A DNA stretch of 64,000 nucleotides from Cupriavidus necator (GCF_013141915.1 NZ_SROX01000001.1:620001-684000), one strand, 5' to 3'. Counted from the stretch's first letter, positions 1 to 9,127 are shown. Notes: generated by a model from the letters alone, not told the origin. Numbers and translations are program-made.

Positions 1-359
1 ACGTGGGCGAGCGCGTGGCGCTGCACGCCTCGGCCCTGGGCAAGGCCATGCTGGGCCTGCTGCCGGAGGAAGACGCGCGCGCCAGGCTCGACACCATCCG
101 GCGCCCGGCGGTCACGCCCAATACCGTGGTCGACGTGGAGCCACTGATGGCACAGCTGGCCCGCGGCCGCGAGCTGGGCTGGTACGAGGCCCACGACGAA
201 GGCACCGCCGGCGTCACCGCCCTCGCGGTCTCGGCGCAACTGGGGGACCGCCCCGTGGCGATCTCGCTGGCCGGGCCGACCGAACGGATCGAAAGGCATC
301 GGCAGCCCTATCTGGCGGCATTGCGTGAAGTGCGCGATGCCATGCTGGCCGATCACTGA
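1..359 (+). CDS. IclR-family transcriptional regulator, C-terminal part (5' end outside window)
   Basis: This is the effector-binding half of an IclR-type repressor/activator; the N-terminal winged helix lies upstream of the window. The visible 118 residues carry the family signature LHASALGKAML followed by the GWYEAHDEG segment and the closing EVRDAML. They align almost residue for residue with the end of the complete IclR gene at 8387-9127, so the two regulators are paralogues bracketing one acyl-CoA operon. It probably senses a small acid or CoA-pathway intermediate and controls the genes that start 31 bases downstream. The ligand cannot be read from the sequence. Confidence 0.85.
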   Translation, partial: VGERVALHASALGKAMLGLLPEEDARARLDTIRRPAVTPNTVVDVEPLMAQLARGRELGWYEAHDEGTAGVTALAVSAQLGDRPVAISLAGPTERIERHRQPYLAALREVRDAMLADH

Positions 360-390
360 ACCCGCTGAACGCAACGCAACAGGAGGAGAG

Positions 391-1140
391 ATGGATCTTG
401 GATTGAATGGCCGCGTGGCAATCGTCACCGGCTCGGCACGGGGCATCGGCGCGGAAACCGCCCGCATGCTGGCCAGCGAAGGCATGGCGGTGGTCATCAC
501 CGACCTGGACCTCGACGCCGCGGGCGAGACCGCGCGCGGCATCGAGGCCGGCGGCGGCAAGGCCATTGCCGTGCAATGCGACGTGCGCAATGAAGAGCAG
601 GTGCGCAACATGGTGGCCGCCGGCAAGGACGCCTTCGGCAGCGTCGACGTGCTGGTCAACAACGCCGGCCTGGTCAAGGACCGCACCATCCTGAAGATGG
701 ACGAGGCCGACTGGGACCTGGTGCTGAACGTCACGCTCAAGGGCAGCTTCCACTGCGTGCGCGCCGCCCTGCCGCATATGCATGAGAAAGGATGGGGCCG
801 CATCATCAACATCAGCTCGCGCGCGCTGTTCGGCAACCCGGGCCAGGCCAATTACTCCACCGCCAAGGCCGGCATCATCGGCTTCACCCGCGCACTGTCG
901 CTGGAGCACGCGCGCAAGGGCGTGACCGTCAACGCCATCGCGCCGGGCTACATCGAGACCGAGTACATCAAGAGCCTGCCCAACTACGACACCATCCTCG
1001 AGAACGTGATGGCGAAGAACGCCGTGACCTTCCCGGGCCAGACCAGCGATATCGCCGGTGCCGTCGCCTTCATGGCGTCGGAGCACGCGCGCTATATCAC
1101 CGGCACCACCCTGTTCGTGACCGGAGGCCGCTATGGTTGA
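391..1140 (+). CDS. SDR-family NAD(P)-dependent oxidoreductase (FabG-like)
   Basis: A 249-residue classical short-chain dehydrogenase, probably oxidising a 3-hydroxyacyl-CoA or reducing the 3-keto form. The cofactor loop TGSARGIG is at residues 13-20, NNAG at 90-93, and the catalytic set is S142, Y155 and K159 (YSTAK). The start at 391 is chosen because AGGAGGAG directly precedes it; an upstream in-frame ATG at 325 lies inside the preceding IclR frame. The 3' end overlaps the next gene by 8 bases, so they are translated together. Neighbouring acyl-CoA dehydrogenase and hydratase genes place it in a beta-oxidation-like pathway; the substrate is unknown. Confidence 0.9.
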   Translation: MDLGLNGRVAIVTGSARGIGAETARMLASEGMAVVITDLDLDAAGETARGIEAGGGKAIAVQCDVRNEEQVRNMVAAGKDAFGSVDVLVNNAGLVKDRTILKMDEADWDLVLNVTLKGSFHCVRAALPHMHEKGWGRIINISSRALFGNPGQANYSTAKAGIIGFTRALSLEHARKGVTVNAIAPGYIETEYIKSLPNYDTILENVMAKNAVTFPGQTSDIAGAVAFMASEHARYITGTTLFVTGGRYG

Positions 1141-2296
1141 TCCGAACGTTGACGTCGACGGCCTCGATGCCGACCAGCGGCTGCTGCGCGACAACATCCG
1201 CCGCTACCTGAAGGAGCATATCGCCCCCCGCATCGACCAGGCCGAACTGGACAAGCGCTTCCCGCACGAAGTGCTGACCGGCCTGGCCGACTTCGGCTAC
1301 TTCGGCGGCCACCTGCCGGAAGCCGATGGCGGACTGGGGCTGGACTACCTGACCTGGGCCGTAATGATGGAAGAAGCCGGCTATTGCTGGCTGTCGCTGC
1401 GCATCCTGTTGAACGGGCTGAATATCGTCTCCGGCATCATCAATGCGTATGGCACCGAGGAGCAGAAGGAGTGCTTCATGCGCCCGCTGCTGCGCAACCA
1501 GCGCAAGACCTTCGTGTCGATCTCGGAGCCCGATGTCGGCTCCAACGTGGCCGAGATCAAGACCCGCGCCGACAAGCGCGGCGACCGCTACGTGCTCAAC
1601 GGCAGCAAGCTGTGGATCACCAACGGCCTGTTCGCCGACTTCGGCATCGTGGTGGCGCGCACCTTCAGCGAAACCTGCAACGGCGAGCTGTCGCTGTTCC
1701 TGGTCGAACGCGACGTCACGCCGTACAGCGCCACGCCGGTCGAGACCATGTTCACGCGCAGCACCGGCACCGCGGCCTTCACCTTCGAGAACGCCGAGGT
1801 ACCCGCCGCCAACCTGCTCGGCCAGGAAGGCCAGGGTCTGCGCCAGATCCTGATCGGGCTGAACTTCGGCCGCCTGAACGTGGCCATGGGCGCGGTCGGC
1901 GCGGCGCAGTGCGCGCTCGACCTGTCGGTGGACTATGCGCTGCAGCGCAAGCAGTTTGGCCGGCCGATCGGATCGTTCCAGCTGGTGCAGAAGCATATCG
2001 TCGACATGACCATGAAGACGCAGGCGGCGCGCTCGCTGGGCTACCGCGCCGCGCGCTCGATGCAGAACGGCACCTCGCGCACCGAATGCTCGATCGCCAA
2101 GCTGTACGCCACCGAGGCCGCGTTCGAGGTCTCGAACCTGGCGCTGCAGGTGCACGGCGGCATGGGCTACGCCACCGGCTATCCGATCGAGCGCATTTTC
2201 CGCGATACGCGCGGCGGCATGATCCCGGAGGGGACTACCGAGATCCAGACGCTGATCATCGGACGGGAGATCCTGGGGATCAGCGCGCTGACCTGA
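1133..2296 (+). CDS. Acyl-CoA dehydrogenase
   Basis: A 387-residue FAD enzyme that introduces the alpha-beta double bond into an acyl-CoA. The FAD/substrate segment is seen as SEPDVGSNVAEIKTRA, then LWITNG, then RKQFGRPIGSFQL. The catalytic base is likely E366 in the motif PEGTTEIQ, so unlike two other paralogues in this window it looks fully active. Length matches the family (about 380). The arrangement resembles glutaryl-CoA or short branched-chain enzymes, but the chain specificity cannot be assigned. It overlaps the SDR gene upstream; the MaoC hydratase that would act on its product follows after a 140-base gap holding an inverted repeat. Confidence 0.92.
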   Translation: MVDPNVDVDGLDADQRLLRDNIRRYLKEHIAPRIDQAELDKRFPHEVLTGLADFGYFGGHLPEADGGLGLDYLTWAVMMEEAGYCWLSLRILLNGLNIVSGIINAYGTEEQKECFMRPLLRNQRKTFVSISEPDVGSNVAEIKTRADKRGDRYVLNGSKLWITNGLFADFGIVVARTFSETCNGELSLFLVERDVTPYSATPVETMFTRSTGTAAFTFENAEVPAANLLGQEGQGLRQILIGLNFGRLNVAMGAVGAAQCALDLSVDYALQRKQFGRPIGSFQLVQKHIVDMTMKTQAARSLGYRAARSMQNGTSRTECSIAKLYATEAAFEVSNLALQVHGGMGYATGYPIERIFRDTRGGMIPEGTTEIQTLIIGREILGISALT

Positions 2297-2350
2297 AGCG
2301 CGCAATTGAAGACCGGCACCGTCTGAAAGGAGCTCCCCTCTCCCCCAGCC

Positions 2351-2372
2351 CCTCTCCCACAAGTGGGAGAGG
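2351..2372. repeat. Intergenic palindromic repeat, copy 1
   Basis: A perfect 10-base inverted repeat, CCTCTCCCAC and GTGGGAGAGG, with a 2-base AA spacer, in a pyrimidine-rich stretch between the acyl-CoA dehydrogenase and MaoC genes. A related hairpin with arms CCCTCTCCCGC lies at 42164-42187. This kind of CTCTCCC/GGGAGAG element recurs in intergenic DNA of GC-rich proteobacteria. In an operon it could act as a processing or stabilising mRNA hairpin; there is no T-tract, so it is not a standard terminator. Confidence 0.7.
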
Positions 2373-2436
2373 CGAGCAAAACAGCGGTCATCACACCCAC
2401 ATCGCACACACCGAACAAACCGAGAGAGACCACCCC

Positions 2437-2937
2437 ATGACCCAACCCGCCATCCTCGACCAAATCGCCAGGACCACGCTCTACTGGGAAGACCTGACGC
2501 CGGGCATGACCTACACCACCTCGTCGCGCACCATCACCGAAGCCGACGTGGCCGCCTTCGCCGCGCTGACCGGCGACTTCAACAAGGTGCACGTCGACGC
2601 CGAGTACGCCAAGGGCACCATCTTCGGCCAGCGCATCGCGCACGGCATGCTGGTGGCGTCGTTCATGGCCGGGCTGACCTCGCGCTCGATTCCCAACCAG
2701 TTCTTCGAAGGCTCGCTGTTCAGCGTGCTCGAGAACCGCCTGAAGTTCCCCAAGCCCACCTTTATCGGCGACACCATCCGCGTGGAAATCGAGGTGGTCG
2801 AGCAGAAGACCACCAGCCGCCCCGATCGCGGCATCATCGCCTTCCTGCGCAAGGGCATCAACCAGCGCGGCGAAGTGGTGGCCGAGATGGCGGCGACCTG
2901 CCTGTTCAAGCGCCGCACCGCCGGGGACGCGCAATGA
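2437..2937 (+). CDS. MaoC-family enoyl-CoA hydratase (hotdog fold)
   Basis: A 166-residue single hotdog domain of the (R)-specific hydratase type, adding water to an enoyl-CoA. The hydratase-2 motif is present as GDFNKVHVD, with catalytic Asp47 and His52, followed by the conserved IAHGMLVASF helix. The ATG at 2437 follows a purine-rich CGAGAGAGA stretch. The stop codon overlaps the start of the next gene (ATGA at 2934-2937), showing translational coupling with the acyl-CoA synthetase. It is the natural partner of the dehydrogenase at 1133. Confidence 0.9.
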   Translation: MTQPAILDQIARTTLYWEDLTPGMTYTTSSRTITEADVAAFAALTGDFNKVHVDAEYAKGTIFGQRIAHGMLVASFMAGLTSRSIPNQFFEGSLFSVLENRLKFPKPTFIGDTIRVEIEVVEQKTTSRPDRGIIAFLRKGINQRGEVVAEMAATCLFKRRTAGDAQ

Positions 2938-5093
2938 GCGCGCAGCACCTCTGGTTCAGCGACCTGTCGCGGCTGGTCAACCCGCGCTCGATCGTGCTGG
3001 TCGGCGCGTCGGAGAAGCCGGACAGCATCGGCGGGCGCACGCTCGAGAACCTCACCACCTTCTCCGAGTTCAAGGGCGACCTGTACCTGGTCAATCCCGG
3101 CCGCACCGAGATCCACGGCCGGCCCTGCGTCGCCTCGGTCAGCGATCTGAAGCAGGCGCCGGACCTGGCCATCCTTGCCGTGCGCGCCGACATGGTGATC
3201 CAGACCCTGCGCGACTGCGGCCAGCTGGGCGTCAAGTTCGCCATCGTCTTCACCTCTGGCTTCGGCGAGACCGGCGAAGACGGCCGCGCCATCGAGGCCG
3301 AGATGCGCGCGATCGTCGCCAGCACCGGCATGCGCATCTATGGGCCCAACTGTCCGGGCCTGAACAATATGAATGCGCGCCTCGGCCTGACCTTCTCGCC
3401 GGCCTGGCGCATCGACCGCCGCCCGGGTCCGATCGGCGTCGCCACGCAAGGCGGCGGACTGGGCCGTTCGTTCATCCAGGCAATGGACCGCGGCGTCGGC
3501 GTGGGCCTGTGGTGCTCCGGCGGTAACGAGGCCGACCTGGAAGTCAGCGACTATATCCATTACATGGCCGACGCCCCGGATATCGAGGTGATCGTCACCA
3601 CGCTCGAAGGCGTGCGCAACGGCCCGCGCTTCATGGCGGCCGCGCTGCACGCGGCGCGGCGTGGCAAGCCCATCGTCGCGATCAAGGTCGGCAAGTCCGA
3701 GTACGGCGCCAAGGCGGCCCAATCGCACACCGCCGCTATCGCCGGCTCGGCCGAGATCAACAGCGCGGTGTTCCGCCAGCTCGGCATTATTGAAGTGGAC
3801 GACATCGACGAGCTGATCGACGTGGCCTCGCTGCTGGCGCGGCGCAAGCCCACCGGCAACGAGCAGCTGGCGGTGTACAGCTTCTCCGGCGGCACCGCCG
3901 CGCTGGCGTCCGACATGGTCGGCGTGGCCGGGCTGAAGCTGGCCGAATTCGCGCCGCAGACGTTGGCGGCGCTGAAGGACGCCCTGCCCGGCTTTGCCGC
4001 GTTCAGCAATCCGGTCGATGTGACCGCCGAAGTGCTGGTCAATACCGAGGTCAGCTACGCCACGCTGAAGGCCACTGCCAGCGATCCGAACACCGACCTG
4101 GTGCTGGTGCCGATTCCGGTGGAGTACGGCAAGACCACCGCCATGCTGGCCGACAGCATGGTGCGCGTGCAGGCCGAGGAACCGGGCACGCCGATCGTGC
4201 CGGTGTGGATGAGCGACCGCACCGGCGAAGGCCAGCGCAAGATGATCGACGGCGGGCTGATGCCGATGCGCGCGGTCGGCAATGCGGTGCTGGCGGTGCG
4301 CCGGATGATCGAGTACGGGCGCTGGAAGGCTAACTTCGATCGCGAATGGCAGCCGCTGGCCGACACCGCCGCCGCGAGCGCCACCCAGAACGCCACCCAA
4401 AGCGCCACCGCCAACCTGTCTGAAGCCCGCACCAAGGCGCTGCTGGAAGCGGCCGGCATCGCCACGCCGCGCGGCGAGGTGGCAAGCTCCGCGACCGAGG
4501 CCGCACGCGCCTTCCGCAATGTCGGCAACGGCAAGGCGGTGATGAAGATCGTCAGCGCGGCGATCACGCACAAGACCGATATCGGCGGCGTGCGCCTGGG
4601 CATTGCCTCCGACGGCGCTGCCATGGCCGCCTATGAAGAGATCCACGCCAACGGCATGAAAGCGTGCGACGTCGCGGCGATCGAGGGCGTGCTGGTCGAG
4701 CCGATGCTGCCAGGTCCCTTCATCGAAGCCGTGGTCGGCATCCATCGCGATCCGGTGTTCGGCCATGTCTGCACCTTTGGGCTGGGCGGCGTCAGCATCG
4801 AGCTGTTCAAGGACGTGAGCCGCCGGCTGCTGCCGCTGACGCCGGCATCGGCGCGCCAGATGATTACCGAGACGCGCTGCTACGAACTGCTCAAGGGCTA
4901 TCGCGGCCAGCAGCCGTTCGATATCGACGCGCTGGTCGACACGCTGGTCAGGCTGTCCGGCTTTGTGGCCAAGCACGCCGGCAGCATCGAGGAACTTGAA
5001 ATCAATCCCCTTGCGGTCAGCCCGCAAGGCCAGGGAGTGACCGCGCTCGACGCCGTCCTCTCGTACCAGGGCACGGAGCCATCGACATGGTAA
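2934..5093 (+). CDS. Acyl-CoA synthetase, NDP-forming (acetate-CoA ligase/Pat-like, CoA-binding plus ATP-grasp)
   Basis: A 719-residue single-chain ligase that activates a carboxylic acid to its CoA thioester using ATP, giving ADP or GDP-type products. Order of domains: CoA-binding Rossmann domain (SIVLVGASEKPDSIGG near residue 20), succinyl-CoA-ligase-like domains with the phosphohistidine loop SHTAAIAG (His265), then a linker rich in Ala/Thr near residues 475-495, and a C-terminal ATP-grasp domain containing MKIVSAAITHKTDIGGV. The start is coupled to the preceding MaoC gene and the end overlaps the next start by 7 bases. A second copy of this enzyme type lies at 40028-42133. The acid activated is unknown. 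Confidence 0.9.
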   Translation: MSAQHLWFSDLSRLVNPRSIVLVGASEKPDSIGGRTLENLTTFSEFKGDLYLVNPGRTEIHGRPCVASVSDLKQAPDLAILAVRADMVIQTLRDCGQLGVKFAIVFTSGFGETGEDGRAIEAEMRAIVASTGMRIYGPNCPGLNNMNARLGLTFSPAWRIDRRPGPIGVATQGGGLGRSFIQAMDRGVGVGLWCSGGNEADLEVSDYIHYMADAPDIEVIVTTLEGVRNGPRFMAAALHAARRGKPIVAIKVGKSEYGAKAAQSHTAAIAGSAEINSAVFRQLGIIEVDDIDELIDVASLLARRKPTGNEQLAVYSFSGGTAALASDMVGVAGLKLAEFAPQTLAALKDALPGFAAFSNPVDVTAEVLVNTEVSYATLKATASDPNTDLVLVPIPVEYGKTTAMLADSMVRVQAEEPGTPIVPVWMSDRTGEGQRKMIDGGLMPMRAVGNAVLAVRRMIEYGRWKANFDREWQPLADTAAASATQNATQSATANLSEARTKALLEAAGIATPRGEVASSATEAARAFRNVGNGKAVMKIVSAAITHKTDIGGVRLGIASDGAAMAAYEEIHANGMKACDVAAIEGVLVEPMLPGPFIEAVVGIHRDPVFGHVCTFGLGGVSIELFKDVSRRLLPLTPASARQMITETRCYELLKGYRGQQPFDIDALVDTLVRLSGFVAKHAGSIEELEINPLAVSPQGQGVTALDAVLSYQGTEPSTW

Positions 5094-5857
5094 AGACTGA
5101 CATCGGTTACACCACCACCGACACCATCATGGTGCGGGGCCTGAACCTGGCCACCGAGATCATCGGCAAGTTCGACTTTGTCGACATGATCTTCTTCACT
5201 ACGCTGTCGCGCATGCCGACCCCGCGCGAGAAGGTCATGGTCAATGCCTTGCTCGTGACCACGGCCGACCATGGCATCACGCCAAGCTCTCTGTCGGCGC
5301 GGCTGACCTACATCGGCGCGCCCGAAGCGCTGCAGGGCGCGGTGGCCACGGGGCTGCTCGGTGCCGGCAGCGTGTTCCTGGGCCCGATGCAGAACGCGAC
5401 CGAGATGCTCAACGAAGGCGCGCGCGAACTGCCCGACGACGCCGACGACGAGCAGGTGCTGGCAACTGCCCGCGCGCTGATCCAGCGCTACAAGGCGAGC
5501 CGCCAGCAGATCTACGGCGTGGGCCATCCGATCCATGTCGACGGCGACCCGCGCGTGCCGGCGTTGCGCGAGCTGTCGCGCCAGCATGGCTACTACGGGT
5601 TGCACTGGCGCCTGATGGAAGCCATCGTCCACGTGCTGGTCAACGAGCAGCACCGCAAGCTGCCGATGAACGTGGTCGGCGCGATCGGCGCGATCGTGGC
5701 GGCGATGGGGCTGGACCCGCTGATCGCCCGCGGCCTGGCACTGGTGGGCCGTTCCGCCGGCCTGCTGGCGCATGTGCTTGAGGAGAAGACCCAGCCGATG
5801 GCGCGCGAGGCCTGGCAGCTGGTGCTGAAGGACGATCCGCGCAACGTGCTGCCGTAA
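5087..5857 (+). CDS. Citrate-synthase-fold lyase (citryl-CoA lyase-like)
   Basis: A 256-residue protein, far shorter than citrate synthase (about 430), carrying only the CoA-binding and catalytic core. The diagnostic loop GVGHPIHVDGDPR includes His147 and His150, and the C-terminal segment AMGLDPLIARGLALVGRS matches the small domain of this family. Proteins like this are annotated as citryl-CoA lyase: they cleave a 3-hydroxy-3-carboxy-acyl-CoA into a keto acid and acetyl-CoA. It overlaps the synthetase gene and precedes an acyl-CoA dehydrogenase, so the operon may activate, oxidise, hydrate and finally cleave a branched polycarboxylic acid. The direction and substrate are inference. Confidence 0.8.
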   Translation: MVKTDIGYTTTDTIMVRGLNLATEIIGKFDFVDMIFFTTLSRMPTPREKVMVNALLVTTADHGITPSSLSARLTYIGAPEALQGAVATGLLGAGSVFLGPMQNATEMLNEGARELPDDADDEQVLATARALIQRYKASRQQIYGVGHPIHVDGDPRVPALRELSRQHGYYGLHWRLMEAIVHVLVNEQHRKLPMNVVGAIGAIVAAMGLDPLIARGLALVGRSAGLLAHVLEEKTQPMAREAWQLVLKDDPRNVLP

Positions 5858-5896
5858 CGAACGGCTCCAGGCCATCGGATACCGAAGGAAGAGACA

Positions 5897-7063
5897 ATGC
5901 AGAAACTGACCGACGAGCGGCGCATGATCCAGGAGGCGGCGCGCCAGTTCACGATGGAGCGCGTGCTGCCCATCGCCAACAAGCTGGACCCGGAGAAGGG
6001 CCAGATCCCGCGCGAGCTGATCGACGAGATGGCCGAGCTCGGCTACTTCGGCATCCTGATTCCCGAGGAATACGGCGGCCTGGGGCTGGGCGCGTATGAA
6101 TACTGCCTGGTGGCGGAGCAACTGTCGCGCGGCTGGATGAGCGTGGGCAGCCTGATCGCGCGCGGCAACGGGCTGATCGGCGCACTCAAGGCGCTGACCC
6201 CGGAGAAGAAAGCCGACTACCTGCCGCGCATGGCGCGCGGCGAGCTGCTGGGCGCGTTCTCGCTGTCGGAGCCGAATGCCGGCTCCGATGTTGCCAATAT
6301 CTCGTGCCGCGCCGTGCGCGACGGCGACGACTGGGTCATTACCGGCAGCAAGTACTGGTGCACCTTCGCCGACGAGGCGGACTTTATCCTGGTGATCTGC
6401 CGCACCGACCCGGTGGTTGATCCCCGGGCGCGCCACAAGGGCTTGTCCGCCTTCATGGTGGAGAAGCCGCGCGGCGAGCTGCCGGCGGGCGTCAAGGGCA
6501 GCATCATCCCCAAGATCGGCTACCACGGCTGGACCACCTGGGAACTGGCTTTCGATGGCTGCCGCGTGCCGCACGACAAGATGGTGGGCGACGAAGGCAA
6601 GGCGTTCTATCTTGCCACCGCGGGGCTGGAAACGGCGCGCGCCCACACCGCGGCGCGCTCGATCGGGCTGGCGCAGGGCAGCCTGGAGGATGCGATCCAG
6701 TACGCCAAGGACCGCGCGCAGTTCGGCAATCCCATCGCCAACTTCCAGGCGATCCGTTTCAAGCTGGCCGACATGGCGACCCAGATCGAGGCCGCGCGCG
6801 CCCTGCTCTACTCCGTGTGCGAGAAGATCGACGAGGGCACCCGCGCCGACACCGAGGCCTCGATGGTCAAGCTGTTCGCCAGCGAGATGTGCGAGCGCGT
6901 GACCAGTGAAGGCCTGCAGATCCACGGCGGCGCCGGCTACACCACGCACTTCGCGGCCGAACGCTACTGGCGCGACGCGCGCCTGACCAAGATCTTCGAA
7001 GGCACCTCGGAGATCCAGATGCGCATCATCTCCGATGCCATGCTGGGCAAGATTGCTGCCTGA
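5897..7063 (+). CDS. Acyl-CoA dehydrogenase
   Basis: The second acyl-CoA dehydrogenase of the operon, 388 residues. Visible features are SEPNAGSDVANISCRA, the WCTFAD segment, and IFEGTSEIQ carrying the likely catalytic base E368. It has a GAAGGAAGAG ribosome-binding site and lies 39 bases after the citryl-CoA lyase-like gene. It is clearly different from the enzyme at 1133, so the operon probably performs two separate dehydrogenations. The substrate cannot be inferred. Confidence 0.92.
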   Translation: MQKLTDERRMIQEAARQFTMERVLPIANKLDPEKGQIPRELIDEMAELGYFGILIPEEYGGLGLGAYEYCLVAEQLSRGWMSVGSLIARGNGLIGALKALTPEKKADYLPRMARGELLGAFSLSEPNAGSDVANISCRAVRDGDDWVITGSKYWCTFADEADFILVICRTDPVVDPRARHKGLSAFMVEKPRGELPAGVKGSIIPKIGYHGWTTWELAFDGCRVPHDKMVGDEGKAFYLATAGLETARAHTAARSIGLAQGSLEDAIQYAKDRAQFGNPIANFQAIRFKLADMATQIEAARALLYSVCEKIDEGTRADTEASMVKLFASEMCERVTSEGLQIHGGAGYTTHFAAERYWRDARLTKIFEGTSEIQMRIISDAMLGKIAA

Positions 7064-7076
7064 ACCGGGAGACCCT

Positions 7077-8306
7077 GTGCAGACCCAAGCCAACTCCGCG
7101 GGCGCCCTCGCCGGGCTGCGCGTGATCGACCTGACCCAGATGCTGGCCGGCCCCTTCTGCACCCAGATCCTGGCCGACCATGGCGCCGACGTGATCAAGG
7201 TCGAAGCCATCACCGGCGACGGCACGCGCGTCACCGGGCCGTTCTGCGCCGACGACACGCTGCGCGATTTCGGCGGCTATTTCCAGAGCGTCAACCGCAA
7301 CAAGCGCTCGATCGCGCTGGACCTGAAAAGCGAAGAAGGCCGCGCCATCGTGCGCCAGCTGATCGACCAGGCCGACATCGTGGTGGAGAACTTCCGCGCC
7401 GGCGTGATGGAGCGGCTGGGGCTGTCCTGGGAGACCCTGCGCGAGACCAACCCGCGGCTGGTCTACGGCACCGTGCGCGGCTTCGGCGATCCGCGCAGCG
7501 GCGAGAGCCCGTATGCGCAATGGCCGGCGTATGACGTGGTGTCGCAGGCCATGGGCGGCATGATGGGCATCACCGGCCCGGACCGCCATACCCCGACCAA
7601 GATCGGCCCCGGCGTGGGCGACACCGTGCCAGCGCTGATGCTGTGCATCGGCATCCTGGCCGCGGTGCACCGCGCGCGCGCGACCGGCCAGGGCCAGTTT
7701 GTCGACGTGGCCATGACCGACGCGGTGCTGGCCATGTGCGAGCGCATCGTCTACCAGACCTCCTATACCGGCGACGTACCCGGCCCGGAAGGCAACCGCC
7801 ACCCGCTGCTGTGCCCGTTCGGCCTGTTCCGCGCGCGCGATGGCCAGGTGTCGATCGCCTGCGCGACCGACGCGTTCTGGCAAAAGCTGGCCGTCGCCAT
7901 CGGCCGCCCCGACATGGCGCACGACCCCGACTTCGCCACCAATGCGGCCCGCGCGCGCAACCAGCAACAGGTGATCGACGCCATCGAGGCGTTTACCGCG
8001 GTGCGCACCAAGGAGGAAATCGCCGCGGTGCTCGGTGGCAAGGTGCCGTTCGGCCCGGTCTATACCTCGGCCGAAATTTTCGCCGACCCGCATTACGCGG
8101 TGCGCGAGATGCTGGTCGACGTCGAGCAGCCGGGTTCGGCCAGCCCGGTAAAGATCGCCGGCGTGCCGGTCAAGCTGAGCGAGACCCCCGGGGCTGTTCG
8201 CCGGCGCGCGCCGCTGCTGGGCGAGCATACCGACGCGCTGCTGTTGGCGGCTGGCTATGCCGACAGCGATATCCGGCGGCTGCGGGAGGCGGGCGTGGTG
8301 AAGTAG
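7077..8306 (+). CDS. CaiB/BaiF-family CoA transferase (class III)
   Basis: A 409-residue class III CoA transferase, moving CoA between carboxylic acids through an aspartyl-CoA intermediate. The start signature AGLRVIDLTQMLAGPF and the catalytic segment YDVVSQAMGG with Asp153 are present; the end LLLAAGYADSDIRRLREAGV is typical. The GTG at 7077 is preferred: it sits just after the previous stop with GGGAGA upstream, while an in-frame ATG at 7035 would overlap the dehydrogenase. It is the last gene of the operon and likely offers an ATP-free way of activating the same acid as the synthetase at 2934. Confidence 0.9.
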   Translation: MQTQANSAGALAGLRVIDLTQMLAGPFCTQILADHGADVIKVEAITGDGTRVTGPFCADDTLRDFGGYFQSVNRNKRSIALDLKSEEGRAIVRQLIDQADIVVENFRAGVMERLGLSWETLRETNPRLVYGTVRGFGDPRSGESPYAQWPAYDVVSQAMGGMMGITGPDRHTPTKIGPGVGDTVPALMLCIGILAAVHRARATGQGQFVDVAMTDAVLAMCERIVYQTSYTGDVPGPEGNRHPLLCPFGLFRARDGQVSIACATDAFWQKLAVAIGRPDMAHDPDFATNAARARNQQQVIDAIEAFTAVRTKEEIAAVLGGKVPFGPVYTSAEIFADPHYAVREMLVDVEQPGSASPVKIAGVPVKLSETPGAVRRRAPLLGEHTDALLLAAGYADSDIRRLREAGVVK

Positions 8307-8335
8307 CGCAGGCGACAGGCAGGGTTCCGGCGGGC

Positions 8336-8349
8336 TACGAAATTTCGTA
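8336..8349. promoter_or_regulatory. Perfect palindrome upstream of the IclR gene, probable operator
   Basis: TACGAAATTTCGTA is a perfect 14-base palindrome placed 37 bases before the IclR start. IclR-type repressors commonly bind such AT-centred palindromes in their own promoters. The half-site CTACGAAAT recurs in the spaced inverted repeats at 35916-36001 before a Bug receptor gene. Confidence 0.6.
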
Positions 8350-8386
8350 TCATACTGCCACCGACCGAAAACCTGCCCACCACCTC

Positions 8387-9127
8387 ATGCCCACTGTGAT
8401 CCCCGCCGCCAGCCGCGCCATGGCGGTTTTCGAAGTTTTTGCGCGCGAAAAGCGCGAACTGTCGAACTCCGACATGGCGCGGCTGCTGTCGCTGCCCGAG
8501 AGCAGCACCTCCGACCTGCTGCACACGCTGCACTCGCTCGGCTACCTGATGCGCACCTCGCGCACGCGGCGCTTCTACCCGACCGGGCGCCTGTTCGAGG
8601 TGGGCCGGCAGATCGCCGAGAACGATCCGCTCAGCACCGTGGCGCAGGAGGCGGTCGAACAGGTCAGCGCCAGGACCAATGAAAGCGTGTTCTTTGGCGT
8701 CCTCGACAGCAATGCGGTCAAGGTCGTTGCGGTGCAGGCCAGCCGCCTGCCGCTGCGCTACATCATCGAAGTGGGCTACCGCGCGTCGCTGCACGCCTCG
8801 GCGCTCGGCAAGGGCCTGCTAGGCCTGCTGCCACCGGAGGAAGCCCGCGCCGCGCTGGAAAAAACCCCCTTGCGCGCGGTCACCGAACATACCATCGTCG
8901 ACGCCGACGTCCTGATGGAACAGATCGCACAGGGCCGCGAGCGCGGCTGGTATGAAGCGCACGAGGAAGGCAGCGAAGGCGTGCACGGGCTGGCCGTGGC
9001 GGGCTGGCTGGGCGGGCAGCCGGCGGGTATTTCGCTGGCGGGGCCCGCGGAGCGGATGCGCAAGAACCATGAAGCGTACCTCGCGGCGCTGATGGAAGTG
9101 CGCGATGGCCTGATGGGCGAACGCTGA
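8387..9127 (+). CDS. IclR-family transcriptional regulator
   Basis: A complete 246-residue IclR regulator: N-terminal winged helix-turn-helix (about residues 7-65, with DMARLLSLPESSTSDLLHTL) and C-terminal effector domain (about 80-245, LHASALGKGLLGLLPPEEA). It resembles the truncated regulator at the left edge, so the operon between them may be controlled by one or both. A perfect palindrome in its own upstream region suggests autoregulation. The effector is probably an acid or CoA intermediate of the operon, but this is inference. Confidence 0.92.
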   Translation: MPTVIPAASRAMAVFEVFAREKRELSNSDMARLLSLPESSTSDLLHTLHSLGYLMRTSRTRRFYPTGRLFEVGRQIAENDPLSTVAQEAVEQVSARTNESVFFGVLDSNAVKVVAVQASRLPLRYIIEVGYRASLHASALGKGLLGLLPPEEARAALEKTPLRAVTEHTIVDADVLMEQIAQGRERGWYEAHEEGSEGVHGLAVAGWLGGQPAGISLAGPAERMRKNHEAYLAALMEVRDGLMGER

